A stretch of 64,000 nucleotides of DNA from an uncultured Lewinella sp. (GTDB lineage: Bacteria; Bacteroidota; Bacteroidia; Chitinophagales; Saprospiraceae): NCBI GenBank assembly GCA_937873655.1, contig CALMYQ010000051.1, positions 1-64,000 on the forward strand. The letters are read 5' to 3'. Positions 19,185 through 28,173 of this stretch are shown one piece after another. Made by a program: the position numbers and the translations under genes. How positions within the stretch are numbered: position 1 is the first letter of the stretch; every line of letters starts with the position of its first letter. The notes under the pieces were generated by a model. That model did not search any database and was not told the DNA's origin. It saw only the letters and a list, made by a program, of their open reading frames with translations.

Positions 19185-19192
19185 CAAATATA
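19185..19192 (-). promoter_or_regulatory. -7 element (TATATTTG, minus strand)
   Basis: Exact TAnnTTTG on the minus strand, pointing to the 756-residue protein gene, whose ATG is 173 bp downstream. Confidence 0.45.
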
Positions 19193-19241
19193 TAAATTTT
19201 TTGCAATAAAAAAATTATTCGTTTTCCCGCTAAAATCGTTC

Positions 19242-19249
19242 TATTTTTG
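19242..19249 (+). promoter_or_regulatory. -7 element (TATTTTTG) of lysS
   Basis: Exact TAnnTTTG, 72 bp before the lysS ATG. No clear -33 box. Confidence 0.5.
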
Positions 19250-19321
19250 CGGCGTTTTTGGAACCAAGCCCCGAAAGTGGCGGTTTCATTCATAAATTCA
19301 GCTAAAGCACAATACTGAGAT

Positions 19322-21046
19322 ATGCAAAATCTTAGCGAACAGGAAATCATTCGCAGAGAAAATTTGCAGAAAATTCGCGATTTGGGTTTTGATCCGTATC
19401 CTGCAAATCACTTTGAAGTAAATTTTCATTCTTCTGATTTTTCAACCGAACAATACCTGACCAACCTGTCAAATCTGCTGGGGCAGGTCAAAGGCTGGTC
19501 TCCTGAAAAGGGTGCTGAAGCCCTTCAAACCCTGATCCAGCAGCGGTTCAAGGCCCAGGCCCTGACCGGCGAGGGTTGGGATTTGCCGGAAAACCCCGAA
19601 TTCAAACCGGAATCCGGCAGATCGTCCGTTTCCCTGGAGCAATTCATCGAACAGATCAGGAAAGAAGCGCTGGGCGATTTCGGCCCTGACCGGATGCCGG
19701 AAGTGGCAATGGCCGGCCGTTTTATGGGGCAACGGGGCCCGTTTGCCCAGCTTCAGGACAGCCAGGGCCGCATCCAGCTGTATCTGCGCAAGGATGAGAT
19801 CGGGAAAACCGAAGAGGAAAAAGAACGCTTCAACCAACTCATCAAACTGCTGGATATCGGTGATTTTATCGGCGTCAGGGGGGAATTGTTCGGAACCCAA
19901 ACCGGGGAACTGACCCTCCATGCCCGCCAACTGGTATTGCTCAGCAAAGCGCTGAAGCCCTTGCCGATCGTCAAACGCGACAAGGACGGTCACGTGTACG
20001 ATGCCTTTACCGACCCTGAACAGCGGTACCGGCAGCGATATGTCGACCTGACCGTTAACCCGCAATTCAAATCAATTTTCATCACGCGAAGCCGGATCAT
20101 CTCTGCTATGCGGCGGTATTTTGATGCCCAGGGATGGCTGGAAGTGGAAACGCCCATTCTCCAACCCATCCACGGCGGTGCGGCGGCCAGACCGTTCAAA
20201 ACGCACCACAATACCCTGGATATGCCCCTGTACATGCGCATCGCCAATGAGCTTTACCTCAAACGGTTGATCGTAGGCGGGTATGACGGCGTGTATGAGA
20301 TCGGGAAAATGTTCAGGAATGAAGGTATGGACCGGACCCACAACCCGGAATTCACCTCCATGGAAATCTACGTAGCCTACAAAGACTACAACTGGATGAT
20401 GGAAATGGTGGAACAATGCCTTGAGTACATCACCCGGGAAGTCTGCGGCCGAACCACGGTGCAGGTGGGCGACCATACCATCGATTTTGCCGGACCCTAC
20501 CGGCGCCTGACCATGGCTGATTCCATCCGCGAGTACGCCGGGATCGATATCTCGGAAATGGACGAGGAGGCCTTGCGCAAGGCCTGCCGCGACCTGCGCA
20601 TAGAGGTGGACAATTCCATGGGTAAGGGTAAACTGATCGATGAAATTTTCGGGGAAAAGGTGGAACACAACCTGATCCAGCCGACCTATATTACGGATTA
20701 TCCCATTGAAATGACGCCCCTGGCCAAGAAGCACCGCTCTTCCCCGGGGCTGGTTGAACGCTTTGAGCTGTTTGTCAACGGCAAAGAGATCGCCAACGCC
20801 TATTCAGAGTTGAACGACCCTATCGATCAGCGCGAACGGTTTGAGGACCAGTTGAAGCTGGCCGCCAGGGGAGACGAAGAAGCCATGGCGCTTGACGAGG
20901 ACTTCCTGCGGGCGCTGGAATACGGCATGCCCCCCACATCGGGTCTTGGGATCGGGATGGACCGGCTCACTATGCTGCTGACCAACCAGTATTCCATACA
21001 GGAAGTATTGTTCTTTCCGCAGATGAAGGCAGAAATCCGCCAGTAA
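19322..21046 (+). CDS. lysS: Lysyl-tRNA synthetase, class II
   Basis: A 574-residue class II synthetase charging tRNA-Lys. The anticodon-binding OB fold is around residues 120-215 (VAMAGRFMGQRGPFAQLQD). Motif 2 (FRNEGMDRTHNPEFTSMEIY) is near residue 330 and motif 3 (GLGIGMDRLTMLLT) near 541-554. It is somewhat longer than the roughly 505-residue E. coli enzyme, with an insertion in the N-terminal part (about 40-110), a length common in Bacteroidota. The ATG follows a -7 element by 72 bp. It ends 19 bp from the convergent ABC ATPase gene. Confidence 0.98.
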   Translation: MQNLSEQEIIRRENLQKIRDLGFDPYPANHFEVNFHSSDFSTEQYLTNLSNLLGQVKGWSPEKGAEALQTLIQQRFKAQALTGEGWDLPENPEFKPESGRSSVSLEQFIEQIRKEALGDFGPDRMPEVAMAGRFMGQRGPFAQLQDSQGRIQLYLRKDEIGKTEEEKERFNQLIKLLDIGDFIGVRGELFGTQTGELTLHARQLVLLSKALKPLPIVKRDKDGHVYDAFTDPEQRYRQRYVDLTVNPQFKSIFITRSRIISAMRRYFDAQGWLEVETPILQPIHGGAAARPFKTHHNTLDMPLYMRIANELYLKRLIVGGYDGVYEIGKMFRNEGMDRTHNPEFTSMEIYVAYKDYNWMMEMVEQCLEYITREVCGRTTVQVGDHTIDFAGPYRRLTMADSIREYAGIDISEMDEEALRKACRDLRIEVDNSMGKGKLIDEIFGEKVEHNLIQPTYITDYPIEMTPLAKKHRSSPGLVERFELFVNGKEIANAYSELNDPIDQRERFEDQLKLAARGDEEAMALDEDFLRALEYGMPPTSGLGIGMDRLTMLLTNQYSIQEVLFFPQMKAEIRQ

Positions 21047-21065
21047 AACCGGAAGGGGAGGGGCG

Positions 21066-21692
21066 CTATGACTTCAGGTCGAGGATGTTGATCCGGGGGC
21101 CGCAAAAGGCCAGGTCCACTTCGACATTGGAGGCCACGACCACCAGCCGTTCGGGGCCGGTGAAATCCCTGATCAGGCCATGGAACCATTCTACGCCCTG
21201 GGTATCCAGGTTGGTGCTGGGTTCGTCCAGCAATAACACCGAAGTGCGCGAACAGATGGAGAGGGCCAGTTTGAGCCGTTGTTTCATGCCTGAAGAAAAA
21301 TGGCGCACCTGTTTTTTTCGGGCGGAAGCTGGAAATCCAAGCAGGTCCATCAAACCCGATGCGTTGAGGCCGTCCGTCAGCGGTTGGAACTTATGGTGGA
21401 AAAGTATGGACTCGGGCAGCGTAAACTCCTCGATCAGTTCGATATAGGGAGCAGCGTAGGCGACCTGCCGGAAAACCTTGTTGATCTCTATGGGGGATTG
21501 GTCCAGGCTGAACCTGATTTTTCCTTTGGAAGGGGTGAGGTGGCCGGATATCAGTTTCAGCAAAGTGGATTTTCCGGCGCCGTTGGGGCCGGTTACGGCA
21601 TATGCCTGGCCTGGTTGCAGGTCAAGATTGACATTTTTCAATATCCATTCCCACCGGAAGCGTTTTCCGATGCCGGTCAGTTCAATCCTCAT
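21066..21692 (-). CDS. ABC transporter ATP-binding protein
   Basis: A 208-residue stand-alone ATPase. Walker A is GPNGAGKST (35-43), the signature is FSSGMKQR (132-139, a variant of LSGGQ), Walker B is VLLLDEP (152-158). The FSSGMKQR signature is typical of exporter or CcmA/gliding-type ATPases. No membrane partner lies beside it. Its start overlaps the 3' end of lpxA by 11 bp, so it is translationally coupled to the lipid A operon and may serve lipid, LPS or gliding-related export; that is inference from context only. Short (208 against about 230-300), but all catalytic motifs are present. Confidence 0.9.
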   Translation of the reverse strand: MRIELTGIGKRFRWEWILKNVNLDLQPGQAYAVTGPNGAGKSTLLKLISGHLTPSKGKIRFSLDQSPIEINKVFRQVAYAAPYIELIEEFTLPESILFHHKFQPLTDGLNASGLMDLLGFPASARKKQVRHFSSGMKQRLKLALSICSRTSVLLLDEPSTNLDTQGVEWFHGLIRDFTGPERLVVVASNVEVDLAFCGPRINILDLKS

Positions 21693-22500
21693 ATACGCCG
21701 CTGCCGTTTAAAGACTGGTATCCTTTCACCACTCCTGCTTCAGCTACCTTGATAAAGCCGAGTATATCTTCCCGTTCCGGAGTGGGTTCGATGAGTTCTT
21801 CAACTTCCTGAATGGCCCTGGACAGGTTGTACCCTTTGACAAAAAGGATGCGGTAAATATCGTGGATATGGTTGATGGTTTCGGGAGAGAACTGCCGGCG
21901 GGTGAGGCCGATGGCGTTGATGCCGGCGTAGGACAGGGGTTCCCGGGCAGCTTTGATATAGGGCGGCACATTTTTGCGCACCAGCGAACCGCCGGCAACG
22001 AAGCTGTGTTTGCCGATGCGGATAAATTGCTGAACGGCGACGAGCCCTTCGAGGATGGCCCAGTCTTCGATCTCGACATGACCTGCGAGGTTTACGTTAT
22101 TGGCCATGATGACATGGTCGCCCAGGATGCAATCGTGTGCGACATGCGAGTACGCCATCAACAGGCAATAATTGCCGACGACTGTTTTGAAGGAGTCGTT
22201 AAACTTCGTCCCCCGGTTGACGGTAACGTATTCCCGGATGACGGTATGGTCGCCGATGAATACATTGGAATATTCCCCTTCGAATTTCAGGTCCTGAGGT
22301 ACGCCGGCGATAACGGCGCCCGGGAATATTTTGCAGTTCTTCCCGATCCTGGCCCCTTCGAAGAGGGTTACATTCGGACCAATCCAGGTGCCGTCCCCGA
22401 TAATGACGTCCTTATCGATATAGGTGAATGGCCCAATAGTGACATCTTGGCCAATTTGCGCCTCCGGATGGATTACAGTATAAGCATTAGACTGGATCAT
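21682..22500 (-). CDS. lpxA: UDP-N-acetylglucosamine acyltransferase
   Basis: First enzyme of lipid A synthesis; it moves a 3-hydroxyacyl chain from acyl-carrier protein to O3 of UDP-GlcNAc in the cytoplasm. About 272 residues from the ATG at 22500, close to E. coli LpxA (262). The N-terminal half is a left-handed beta-helix of hexapeptide repeats (IGPFTYIDKDVIIGDGTWIGPNV style) and the conserved active-site region MAYSHVAHDCILGDHV holds the catalytic His. A further in-frame start 18 bp upstream would overlap lpxC/fabZ; the ATG directly after that stop is preferred. Downstream the ABC ATPase overlaps by 11 bp. Confidence 0.96.
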   Translation of the reverse strand: MIQSNAYTVIHPEAQIGQDVTIGPFTYIDKDVIIGDGTWIGPNVTLFEGARIGKNCKIFPGAVIAGVPQDLKFEGEYSNVFIGDHTVIREYVTVNRGTKFNDSFKTVVGNYCLLMAYSHVAHDCILGDHVIMANNVNLAGHVEIEDWAILEGLVAVQQFIRIGKHSFVAGGSLVRKNVPPYIKAAREPLSYAGINAIGLTRRQFSPETINHIHDIYRILFVKGYNLSRAIQEVEELIEPTPEREDILGFIKVAEAGVVKGYQSLNGSGVYED

Positions 22501-22501
22501 G

Positions 22502-23890
22502 CTACGAGCGCTTAACAATTTGAGCAGTTAATTCGGCTTCCGAAACGATCTTGTTCCCTACGTATGCTGTGGCAGCCATCTGGCAGATTCCCCGCCGGAT
22601 GGGCGCCAAAAGTTCCATTTTAAACAACACGGTATCTCCAGGTACAACCTTTTGCTTGAACTTGGCATTTTCGATTTTCAAAAAGTAAGTATCCCAGTTG
22701 CCGGGGTCCTCGACAGTGGAAAGCGCCAGGATGCCGCCGGTTTGGGCCATGGCCTCAATTTGAAGAACGCCGGGCATTACAGGGTTATTGGGGAAGTGTC
22801 CCTGGAAGAAATATTCGTTAAAAGTCACATTTTTTACGCCTACCACATGGTGATCCGACAGCTCGATGATCTTGTCCACCAGTAAAAACGGATAACGGTG
22901 GGGCAACCATTGAGCGACCTGTACCGAGTCCATGAGCGGGGTAGCATCGGGGTCGTATTTGGGTTTGGCGCCGAGTTTGCGCTGTTCCACACTTTTTTTC
23001 CTGAGCAGTTTGGTGAACTCCACATTGGCGGCATGCCCCGGTTTGGTTGCGATGATCCGGCCTTTGACGGGCGCGCCCAGAAGGGCCATATCGCCGATGA
23101 CATCCAGCAGTTTATGCCGTGCCGGCTCGTTTTTGAAATAGAGCTTGTCAGCGTTCAGGATGCCTTCCTGCGTAACGGGTATGGCTTCCACGCCCAATTT
23201 GGCCGCCAGGTTTTTCAATTCATCTTCCGCCACGGGCCGGTTGCTGATCACTACGGCATTGTTCAGGCTGCCGCCTTTGATGAGGTTGCGCTCCAGCAGG
23301 GCCTGCACCTCGTGGAGGAAGACAAAGGTGCGGCATGGCGCGATCTCGGTCTCGTAATCCTCCAATCCGGTGAGGGTGGCATATTGTTGGCCGAGCACTT
23401 CCGATTTGAAATCGATCATGGTGGTGACTTCAAAGTGGTCGGCAGGCAGGGCGATCAATTCCGCACCGGTTTTTTCATCCCGGTAGGCGATCGGTTCTTC
23501 TATTTCAAAGAATTGGCGATCTGCGTTTTGTTCCTGGATTCCGGCGGCTTTCAACGCTTTGACGTATTCGGCGGCGCTTCCATCCAGGATGGGGGCTTCC
23601 GGGCCGTCGATCATGATCAGCACGTTGTCGATCTGCAGGCCGCACAGGGCCGAAAGCACATGCTCAACGGTGGATACGGTAGCATCATTGACCTGGATGG
23701 TCGTACCCCTGTCGGTCGAAATGACCCTGTTGATGTCAGCGCTCAGGACCGGCTGATTTTCAAGGTCAACGCGTTGGAATTTAAATCCGTGGTCTTCGGG
23801 GGCAGGATTGAACGTCAGGGTCGCTTGCTGGCCGGTGTGCAAACCGATACCGGTCAGGCTGACAGGCTCCTTGATCGTGTGTTGTTTCAT
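22502..23890 (-). CDS. lpxC/fabZ: Bifunctional UDP-3-O-acyl-GlcNAc deacetylase / 3-hydroxyacyl-ACP dehydratase
   Basis: A fusion characteristic of the Bacteroidota. The N-terminal LpxC part (about residues 1-310) is the zinc deacetylase that commits lipid A synthesis: VEHVLSAL contains a metal His, and HKLLDVIGDMALLG supplies the second His and the Asp. The C-terminal FabZ part (about 315-462) has the HRYPFLLVDK opening and the hot-dog active site GHFPNNPVMPGVLQIEAMAQ with His and Glu. Together they link lipid A and fatty acid supply. The ATG at 23890 gives MKQHTIKEPVSLTGIG; an in-frame ATG six codons upstream (23908) is the alternative. It lies between lpxD (150 bp away) and lpxA (1 bp). Confidence 0.96.
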   Translation of the reverse strand: MKQHTIKEPVSLTGIGLHTGQQATLTFNPAPEDHGFKFQRVDLENQPVLSADINRVISTDRGTTIQVNDATVSTVEHVLSALCGLQIDNVLIMIDGPEAPILDGSAAEYVKALKAAGIQEQNADRQFFEIEEPIAYRDEKTGAELIALPADHFEVTTMIDFKSEVLGQQYATLTGLEDYETEIAPCRTFVFLHEVQALLERNLIKGGSLNNAVVISNRPVAEDELKNLAAKLGVEAIPVTQEGILNADKLYFKNEPARHKLLDVIGDMALLGAPVKGRIIATKPGHAANVEFTKLLRKKSVEQRKLGAKPKYDPDATPLMDSVQVAQWLPHRYPFLLVDKIIELSDHHVVGVKNVTFNEYFFQGHFPNNPVMPGVLQIEAMAQTGGILALSTVEDPGNWDTYFLKIENAKFKQKVVPGDTVLFKMELLAPIRRGICQMAATAYVGNKIVSEAELTAQIVKRS

Positions 23891-24057
23891 CTCGTATGGT
23901 CTGGACATCTAATAAAACTTGACGATTTTAACAAATCGAATGATAATCGGTTTATCGGAATCCATTGTGCACAACAGATAGAGGCAAATTTAAAGTCCTT
24001 TCAGGTTTGGTCAGGATGATGACTTCTGTTTTTGGTAACACACCTGCTCGGGATCTG

Positions 24058-25092
24058 TTATTTTTCCTTTGGTGTGACAGCTTTTTGAAGTTGGTGTATC
24101 TGGCGGTAAATTTCGGGCAATTTTTTGAAAACTGCATAAGCCTTTATGTAGTCATTGTAGGGAATGGCCGGCGAACCGAACAGTGCGGTATCCGGAGTCT
24201 CTACATGAGCCGCCAGTCCGCTCTGGGCCTGTATCTGCGTACCCGCTGCGATTTTGAGGTGGCCGGAAAAGCCAACCTGTCCGCCGATCCGGCAGTTCGG
24301 GCCGATCTTGGTACTGCCTGCAATGCCGGTTTGAGCCGCTATCACGGTGTTTTCCCCGATTTCTACATTATGGCCTACCTGGATAAGGTTGTCCAGCTTG
24401 ACACCCCGCCGGATGATGGTTGACCCCAGCGTTGCCCGGTCGATGGTCGTATTGGCGCCGATCTCGACGTTGTCTTCCAGGACTACATTTCCAAGGTGTT
24501 GGATCTTTTTGTAGGATCCGTCCGGTTGGGGTGCAAAACCAAATCCATCGGCGCCGATAACGGCATTTGACTGTACGGTGCAATACTGCCCGATCTCGCA
24601 TTCTTTCAGGATGCGGACGCCCGGGAACAGGACGGAATGGTCGCCGATAGTAACCCCCGGGCCGATGAACACCTGTTCGTGGATCCACACATGGTTGCCG
24701 ATCCTGGCGCCTGCCGAAATGATGCTGAACGGTCCGATATTGACATCCGTTCCCAGTACGGCCTCCGGATGAATGTCCGCTTTTTCGGACCTGACCGCCA
24801 GGCTTTTCTGAATTTTCCCGAATTCCTGGGTGAGAAAGGCGATTGAACTGTACACATCCTCAACCCGGATCAGTGTTGCCCGGATCGGTTCCTTCGGCTC
24901 AAAGCTTTTGGAAACCACCAGAATGGATGCAGTGGTCGTATAGGCAAACGGCTCGTATTTCGGATTGCCCAGAAAAGATATGGTGCCCTCACCGCCGACC
25001 TCAATCGGACTGGGTTTCCTGACAAAAACTTCCGGGTCCCCTTCGACCGTTCCGTTTAAAAGCCCTGCTAAATGACTTGCTGACAGTTGCAT
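24058..25092 (-). CDS. lpxD: UDP-3-O-(3-hydroxyacyl)glucosamine N-acyltransferase
   Basis: Third step of lipid A synthesis: N-acylation of UDP-3-O-acyl-GlcN. About 344 residues (E. coli 341). The N-terminal uridine-binding domain ([16 protein letters not shown]) is followed by a long run of hexapeptide repeats forming a left-handed beta-helix (around 105-290), with the active-site His in the [21 protein letters not shown] stretch. The start is set at 25092 because a TACCTTTG -7 element ends only 4 bp upstream; the longer ORF starting at 25122 would run through that promoter. The transcript is probably leaderless. It heads the lpxD, lpxC/fabZ, lpxA, ABC ATPase cluster. Confidence 0.96.
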   Translation of the reverse strand: MQLSASHLAGLLNGTVEGDPEVFVRKPSPIEVGGEGTISFLGNPKYEPFAYTTTASILVVSKSFEPKEPIRATLIRVEDVYSSIAFLTQEFGKIQKSLAVRSEKADIHPEAVLGTDVNIGPFSIISAGARIGNHVWIHEQVFIGPGVTIGDHSVLFPGVRILKECEIGQYCTVQSNAVIGADGFGFAPQPDGSYKKIQHLGNVVLEDNVEIGANTTIDRATLGSTIIRRGVKLDNLIQVGHNVEIGENTVIAAQTGIAGSTKIGPNCRIGGQVGFSGHLKIAAGTQIQAQSGLAAHVETPDTALFGSPAIPYNDYIKAYAVFKKLPEIYRQIHQLQKAVTPKEK

Positions 25093-25096
25093 GCGG

Positions 25097-25104
25097 CAAA
25101 GGTA
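25097..25104 (-). promoter_or_regulatory. -7 element (TACCTTTG) directly before lpxD
   Basis: Exact TAnnTTTG on the minus strand with only four bases (CCGC) between it and the ATG, so transcription should begin at or very near the start codon. Confidence 0.6.
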
Positions 25105-25202
25105 GCAAAAAAGCGATAACATGGTTTAAACTTGGTGTCAAGAGGTTTTTTCGATACCCCTCCGGCTGCTTCAATGCGAATGCTCTGCCAGTCGCTTTTT
25201 CC

Positions 25203-26120
25203 TTATTTCTTTGGAAGGGCTTCCGGCGTGGTAAAGGACCAATCCAACCTGCCGCCCTGCGGGTCATGGTGGAAAATCAGCACCTGGTCGGGGTCAAAGC
25301 TGGTCACGTATTCCGGTGCATACCGCGGATCCAGGCTGTTGTTGAGGCCGGCGCCCAACAGCACAACGCCCTCGGGGGTGCGGTAGGAAAACTTCTTGGC
25401 TTTGGTGCCGAGGTCGCCGCCCACCATGATGACCTGGATGCCCTTGTTCTGCACCGCCGTCAGCATCGGGTAAACCGTTTCGGTGAATAGGCTGGCGGAA
25501 TCGCAGGTGACGGCCGGGTCGGGGTAGTTGGCATTGAATACCTTGATCTGTTGCCCGCCGCGGTCGGTGATCAGGCCGGCCAGCAACGCATGATGGTGGA
25601 GGATAACCAGGTGGGACGCCTGTTGAATGGTATCGCAAACGCTCCTGATCAACTCAAGTTGCCGGGATTTGGCTGCGCAGTTGTCCTGGGCCGGCGTTGA
25701 AGGGTAATACCAAAAGTAGTTCGTATTGAGGACAACCAGGCAAATGCCGTTTATCCACTCGGCGTAAAAGGTCGGCCGGCCGGTATAGGTTTCGATCCGG
25801 TCCTGCCCGCCGAATAACAGATCATGGTTGCCTAACGTCCATTGTGTCCGGGATGAACCCAGATCAAAAAGGGAGTCCAGGTAATCGAGCGTACCGGGCT
25901 CTTCCGTCGTCCTGCTGCAAATGTCGCCGCCCAGCCAGACCTGGTCGAATCGGGAAAAATCCGCGCTTTCCAGCCGGGGATCGACCCGGTTGCCCTGGTT
26001 CCAATCGTAGATATGCCCCATGAAAAGGTATTGGAAAGCCTTCTCATTCTCCGGTTCGGCGCATCCGCTCCATAAACTGATCAGGAGGAAGCAAATTCCA
26101 AAACCAAAACAATTTCTCAT
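25203..26120 (-). CDS. Metallophosphoesterase-type lipoprotein
   Basis: A 305-residue lipoprotein with a lipobox-like SLWSGC (Cys about residue 20). Calcineurin-like phosphoesterase motifs follow in order: MGHIYDW (first His/Asp block), WLGGDIC (GGD), LGNHDLL (GNHD), ILHHHALLAG and MVGGDLGTK. The usual first DxH is altered to GHIYD and the last GHxH to GGDLG, so metal ligation deviates from the standard set and activity should be verified. Its start overlaps the stop of the coiled-coil membrane protein gene by 4 bp (ATGA), showing translational coupling; the two may function together at the envelope. Confidence 0.8.
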   Translation of the reverse strand: MRNCFGFGICFLLISLWSGCAEPENEKAFQYLFMGHIYDWNQGNRVDPRLESADFSRFDQVWLGGDICSRTTEEPGTLDYLDSLFDLGSSRTQWTLGNHDLLFGGQDRIETYTGRPTFYAEWINGICLVVLNTNYFWYYPSTPAQDNCAAKSRQLELIRSVCDTIQQASHLVILHHHALLAGLITDRGGQQIKVFNANYPDPAVTCDSASLFTETVYPMLTAVQNKGIQVIMVGGDLGTKAKKFSYRTPEGVVLLGAGLNNSLDPRYAPEYVTSFDPDQVLIFHHDPQGGRLDWSFTTPEALPKK

Positions 26121-26788
26121 GGACGGTTGATTTCACGGGTCATTTTGTCCAGTTCGCTGAGGATCGATTCGGCGTGGCCTGCATCGACGCTTGCGAACAT
26201 GCGCTCGGATAATTCCTCTATGGTTTTCAGGACGAGGGTGTCCGTTTCAACTTCCGACCTCAATTCTTCCATTTCGGCGATCTCATCAAAATGGGATTCC
26301 CGCATTTTCCGGAGTTTTTGTTTTTTTTCCTCTATGGCTGCCGAAAGATGGTGGTGGTGGGCGAGGTCTTCCAGCTTCCGGATCGCTGAATCAAAGAAAG
26401 AGATCTTGGCCTCCCTCAACCGGACTTCATCCTGAAAAGCGGCAATCAGCTTTTCTGTTTCCTTGCGCTGTCCGGGGCTGGTTTCTCTTTTCCTCAGCTC
26501 GGTTTGGAGCTCTTCGATTTGCTTTTGGGCATCCTTCAGTTCCTGCTCGTTTTTTTCAACCTGCCGGACACAATATTGAATCCGCCGGACGATCTGCCCT
26601 GACGGACTTTTTTCAAAGGTCCGTTGTTTTCTGACCTGCCGGACGATGGTCCACACCAGGAGAACCAGCGCGATAAAAATCAGGATCAGCATGAAAAAGC
26701 GCATCAGGGGGAATAGCCGGATGATCAGCCACAATGCGGGAATGCCGATCAATAGCCAGATGAATAATTGTTCGTTTTGCCTGGACAT
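26117..26788 (-). CDS. Membrane-anchored coiled-coil protein, unknown function
   Basis: About 223 residues. The ATG at 26788 gives MSRQNEQLFIWLLIGIPALW and two closely spaced hydrophobic segments (roughly residues 8-25 and 29-48), followed by a charged, heptad-rich region (about 55-215: EKNEQELKDAQKQIEELQTEL, then FFDSAIRKLEDLAHHHHLSA) that should form coiled coil in the cytoplasm. The frame is open for 17 more codons upstream, but a TATATTTG -7 element lies between, excluding that start. The gene is coupled to the metallophosphoesterase lipoprotein. It resembles small membrane-anchored helical scaffold proteins; no domain family is recognised. Confidence 0.75.
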   Translation of the reverse strand: MSRQNEQLFIWLLIGIPALWLIIRLFPLMRFFMLILIFIALVLLVWTIVRQVRKQRTFEKSPSGQIVRRIQYCVRQVEKNEQELKDAQKQIEELQTELRKRETSPGQRKETEKLIAAFQDEVRLREAKISFFDSAIRKLEDLAHHHHLSAAIEEKKQKLRKMRESHFDEIAEMEELRSEVETDTLVLKTIEELSERMFASVDAGHAESILSELDKMTREINRP

Positions 26789-26812
26789 TGGCAATTGCTG
26801 CTGTTTGAAGCC

Positions 26813-26820
26813 CAAATATA
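26813..26820 (-). promoter_or_regulatory. -7 element (TATATTTG) for the coiled-coil/phosphoesterase pair
   Basis: Exact TAnnTTTG on the minus strand, 24 bp before the ATG at 26788; it fixes the start codon. Confidence 0.6.
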
Positions 26821-26857
26821 GGCTTTTGGTTTTACACAATTGGGGCGACCGGGGTTG

Positions 26858-28006
26858 TCAAGGTGCTTTTTGCAAGGCATTTTTTCGCAACCATGGGCTG
26901 CACCGATAACGGTCCTCCCGGTAAAAATCGTACAATTCGTCCATCATCCTGGCGCATTCATCCACGCCGATCTCCTCGGCCCAGGCCAGTAACCCCTTTG
27001 GATAGTTTACGCCTTTGGTCATCGCCAGGTCGATATCCTCCCGTTCGGCGATGCCGAAATGAAGGGCATCGGCTGCTTCGTTGATCAGCATGACCAGAAT
27101 CCGCATAAAGATCATTTGCCCTAACGCCTCATCATTCGAAGGCAGGGGAGCAGGTCCATCCGATCGGTAATCATAGAACCCCCGGCCGGATTTTTTGCCC
27201 AGATAGCCGGCTTCCACCAGGTCCTTTTGGGAAAAGGAAGGCTTATACCGAGGCTCATTGAAACAAGCCCTGTATACGGATTCGGTAACCGTATAATTGA
27301 CATCGTGGCCGATAAAATCCATCAGGGCGAACGGCCCCATGCGAAACCCGCCGAAATGGGTCATGGCCCGGTCAATGGTGGCGGGATCGGCCAGGCCTTC
27401 ATCCAGAATGCGCAGGGCCTCGCTGTAAAATGGACGCGCCACCCGGTTGACGATGAAACCCGGCGTATTCCTGGCCATTACGGGGATCTTGCCCCATTCT
27501 TTTACCCAGGAAACCGCCCGTTTGATTCGGTCACGGTCTGTTTGGGCTGCCGGAATCACTTCGACCAGCTGCATGACTGGCGCCGGATTGAAGAAATGGA
27601 GGCCGAAAACCCGGTCGGGATGCGCGCAGGCTGCTGCGATTGCGGTTACGGACAAAGAGGAAGTGTTGGTAGCCAGGGCGCATTCCGGGCTTGCGATTTC
27701 CTCAAGCTCCCTGAATACCGCTTGCTTGACCTCCAGCTTTTCAACAATGGCCTCAATGATGAGCGATGCATCGGCCAGGGCGTCAAAATCCGGTACAAAC
27801 CGGATCCTGCTCAGCAAACCCGACGCTTTTTCCTGTGTGAACTTCCCTTTGGCGGTCAGCAGGGCCATGGTATCCTTCAATCGGGCTTCCGCCTTCAGTG
27901 CGGCTTCCGGGTTATTGTCGTAAACCGTTACTTCGTGACCCGCCCCGGCCAGTACCTGGGCAATTCCGCTGCCCATGGCTCCGCTGCCTATGATTCCTGT
28001 TTTCAT
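26858..28006 (-). CDS. 3-hydroxyacyl-CoA dehydrogenase
   Basis: A 382-residue NAD-dependent oxidoreductase of fatty acid beta-oxidation or polyhydroxybutyrate-type metabolism. The Rossmann motif is IGSGAMGSGIAQ (7-18). The catalytic region includes FGLHFFNPAPVMQLVEV (His near 137) and the C-terminal dimer domain ends GRGFYDYR near 280. About 100 further residues form a second C-terminal half-domain, giving a length above the single-domain form (about 280) and like PaaH/FadB-type paralogues. No thiolase or enoyl-CoA hydratase is adjacent. A TATATTTG -7 element lies 46 bp before the start. Confidence 0.93.
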   Translation of the reverse strand: MKTGIIGSGAMGSGIAQVLAGAGHEVTVYDNNPEAALKAEARLKDTMALLTAKGKFTQEKASGLLSRIRFVPDFDALADASLIIEAIVEKLEVKQAVFRELEEIASPECALATNTSSLSVTAIAAACAHPDRVFGLHFFNPAPVMQLVEVIPAAQTDRDRIKRAVSWVKEWGKIPVMARNTPGFIVNRVARPFYSEALRILDEGLADPATIDRAMTHFGGFRMGPFALMDFIGHDVNYTVTESVYRACFNEPRYKPSFSQKDLVEAGYLGKKSGRGFYDYRSDGPAPLPSNDEALGQMIFMRILVMLINEAADALHFGIAEREDIDLAMTKGVNYPKGLLAWAEEIGVDECARMMDELYDFYREDRYRCSPWLRKNALQKAP

Positions 28007-28052
28007 GATCTCAGCTTTACGATTGCCCGCAACAGTCGGGGCAACCGGACCG

Positions 28053-28060
28053 CAAATATA
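28053..28060 (-). promoter_or_regulatory. -7 element (TATATTTG) of the dehydrogenase gene
   Basis: Exact TAnnTTTG on the minus strand, 46 bp before the ATG at 28006. Confidence 0.55.
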
Positions 28061-28133
28061 CCCAATGAGCGGGTTTTGTCGGATACGGGCAAGCCTGGAA
28101 CGGAAATTCGGGTTCTGGCTTTTGTCTTTTTTC

Positions 28134-28141
28134 TAATTTTG
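28134..28141 (+). promoter_or_regulatory. -7 element (TAATTTTG) of the T9SS BNR gene
   Basis: Exact TAnnTTTG, 32 bp before the ATG at 28174. Confidence 0.5.
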
Positions 28142-28173
28142 GCGTTTCTTAATCCAAACCTTATATCTGGTAT

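Larger units (their letters stand above)
19012..19321. other. Divergent promoter region between the 756-residue protein and lysS
   Basis: 310 bp with two back-to-back -7 elements (19185-19192 minus, 19242-19249 plus) set 49 bp apart in AT-rich DNA. Nothing else recognised; the 170-bp leader facing the minus-strand gene shows no riboswitch I know. Confidence 0.6.
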
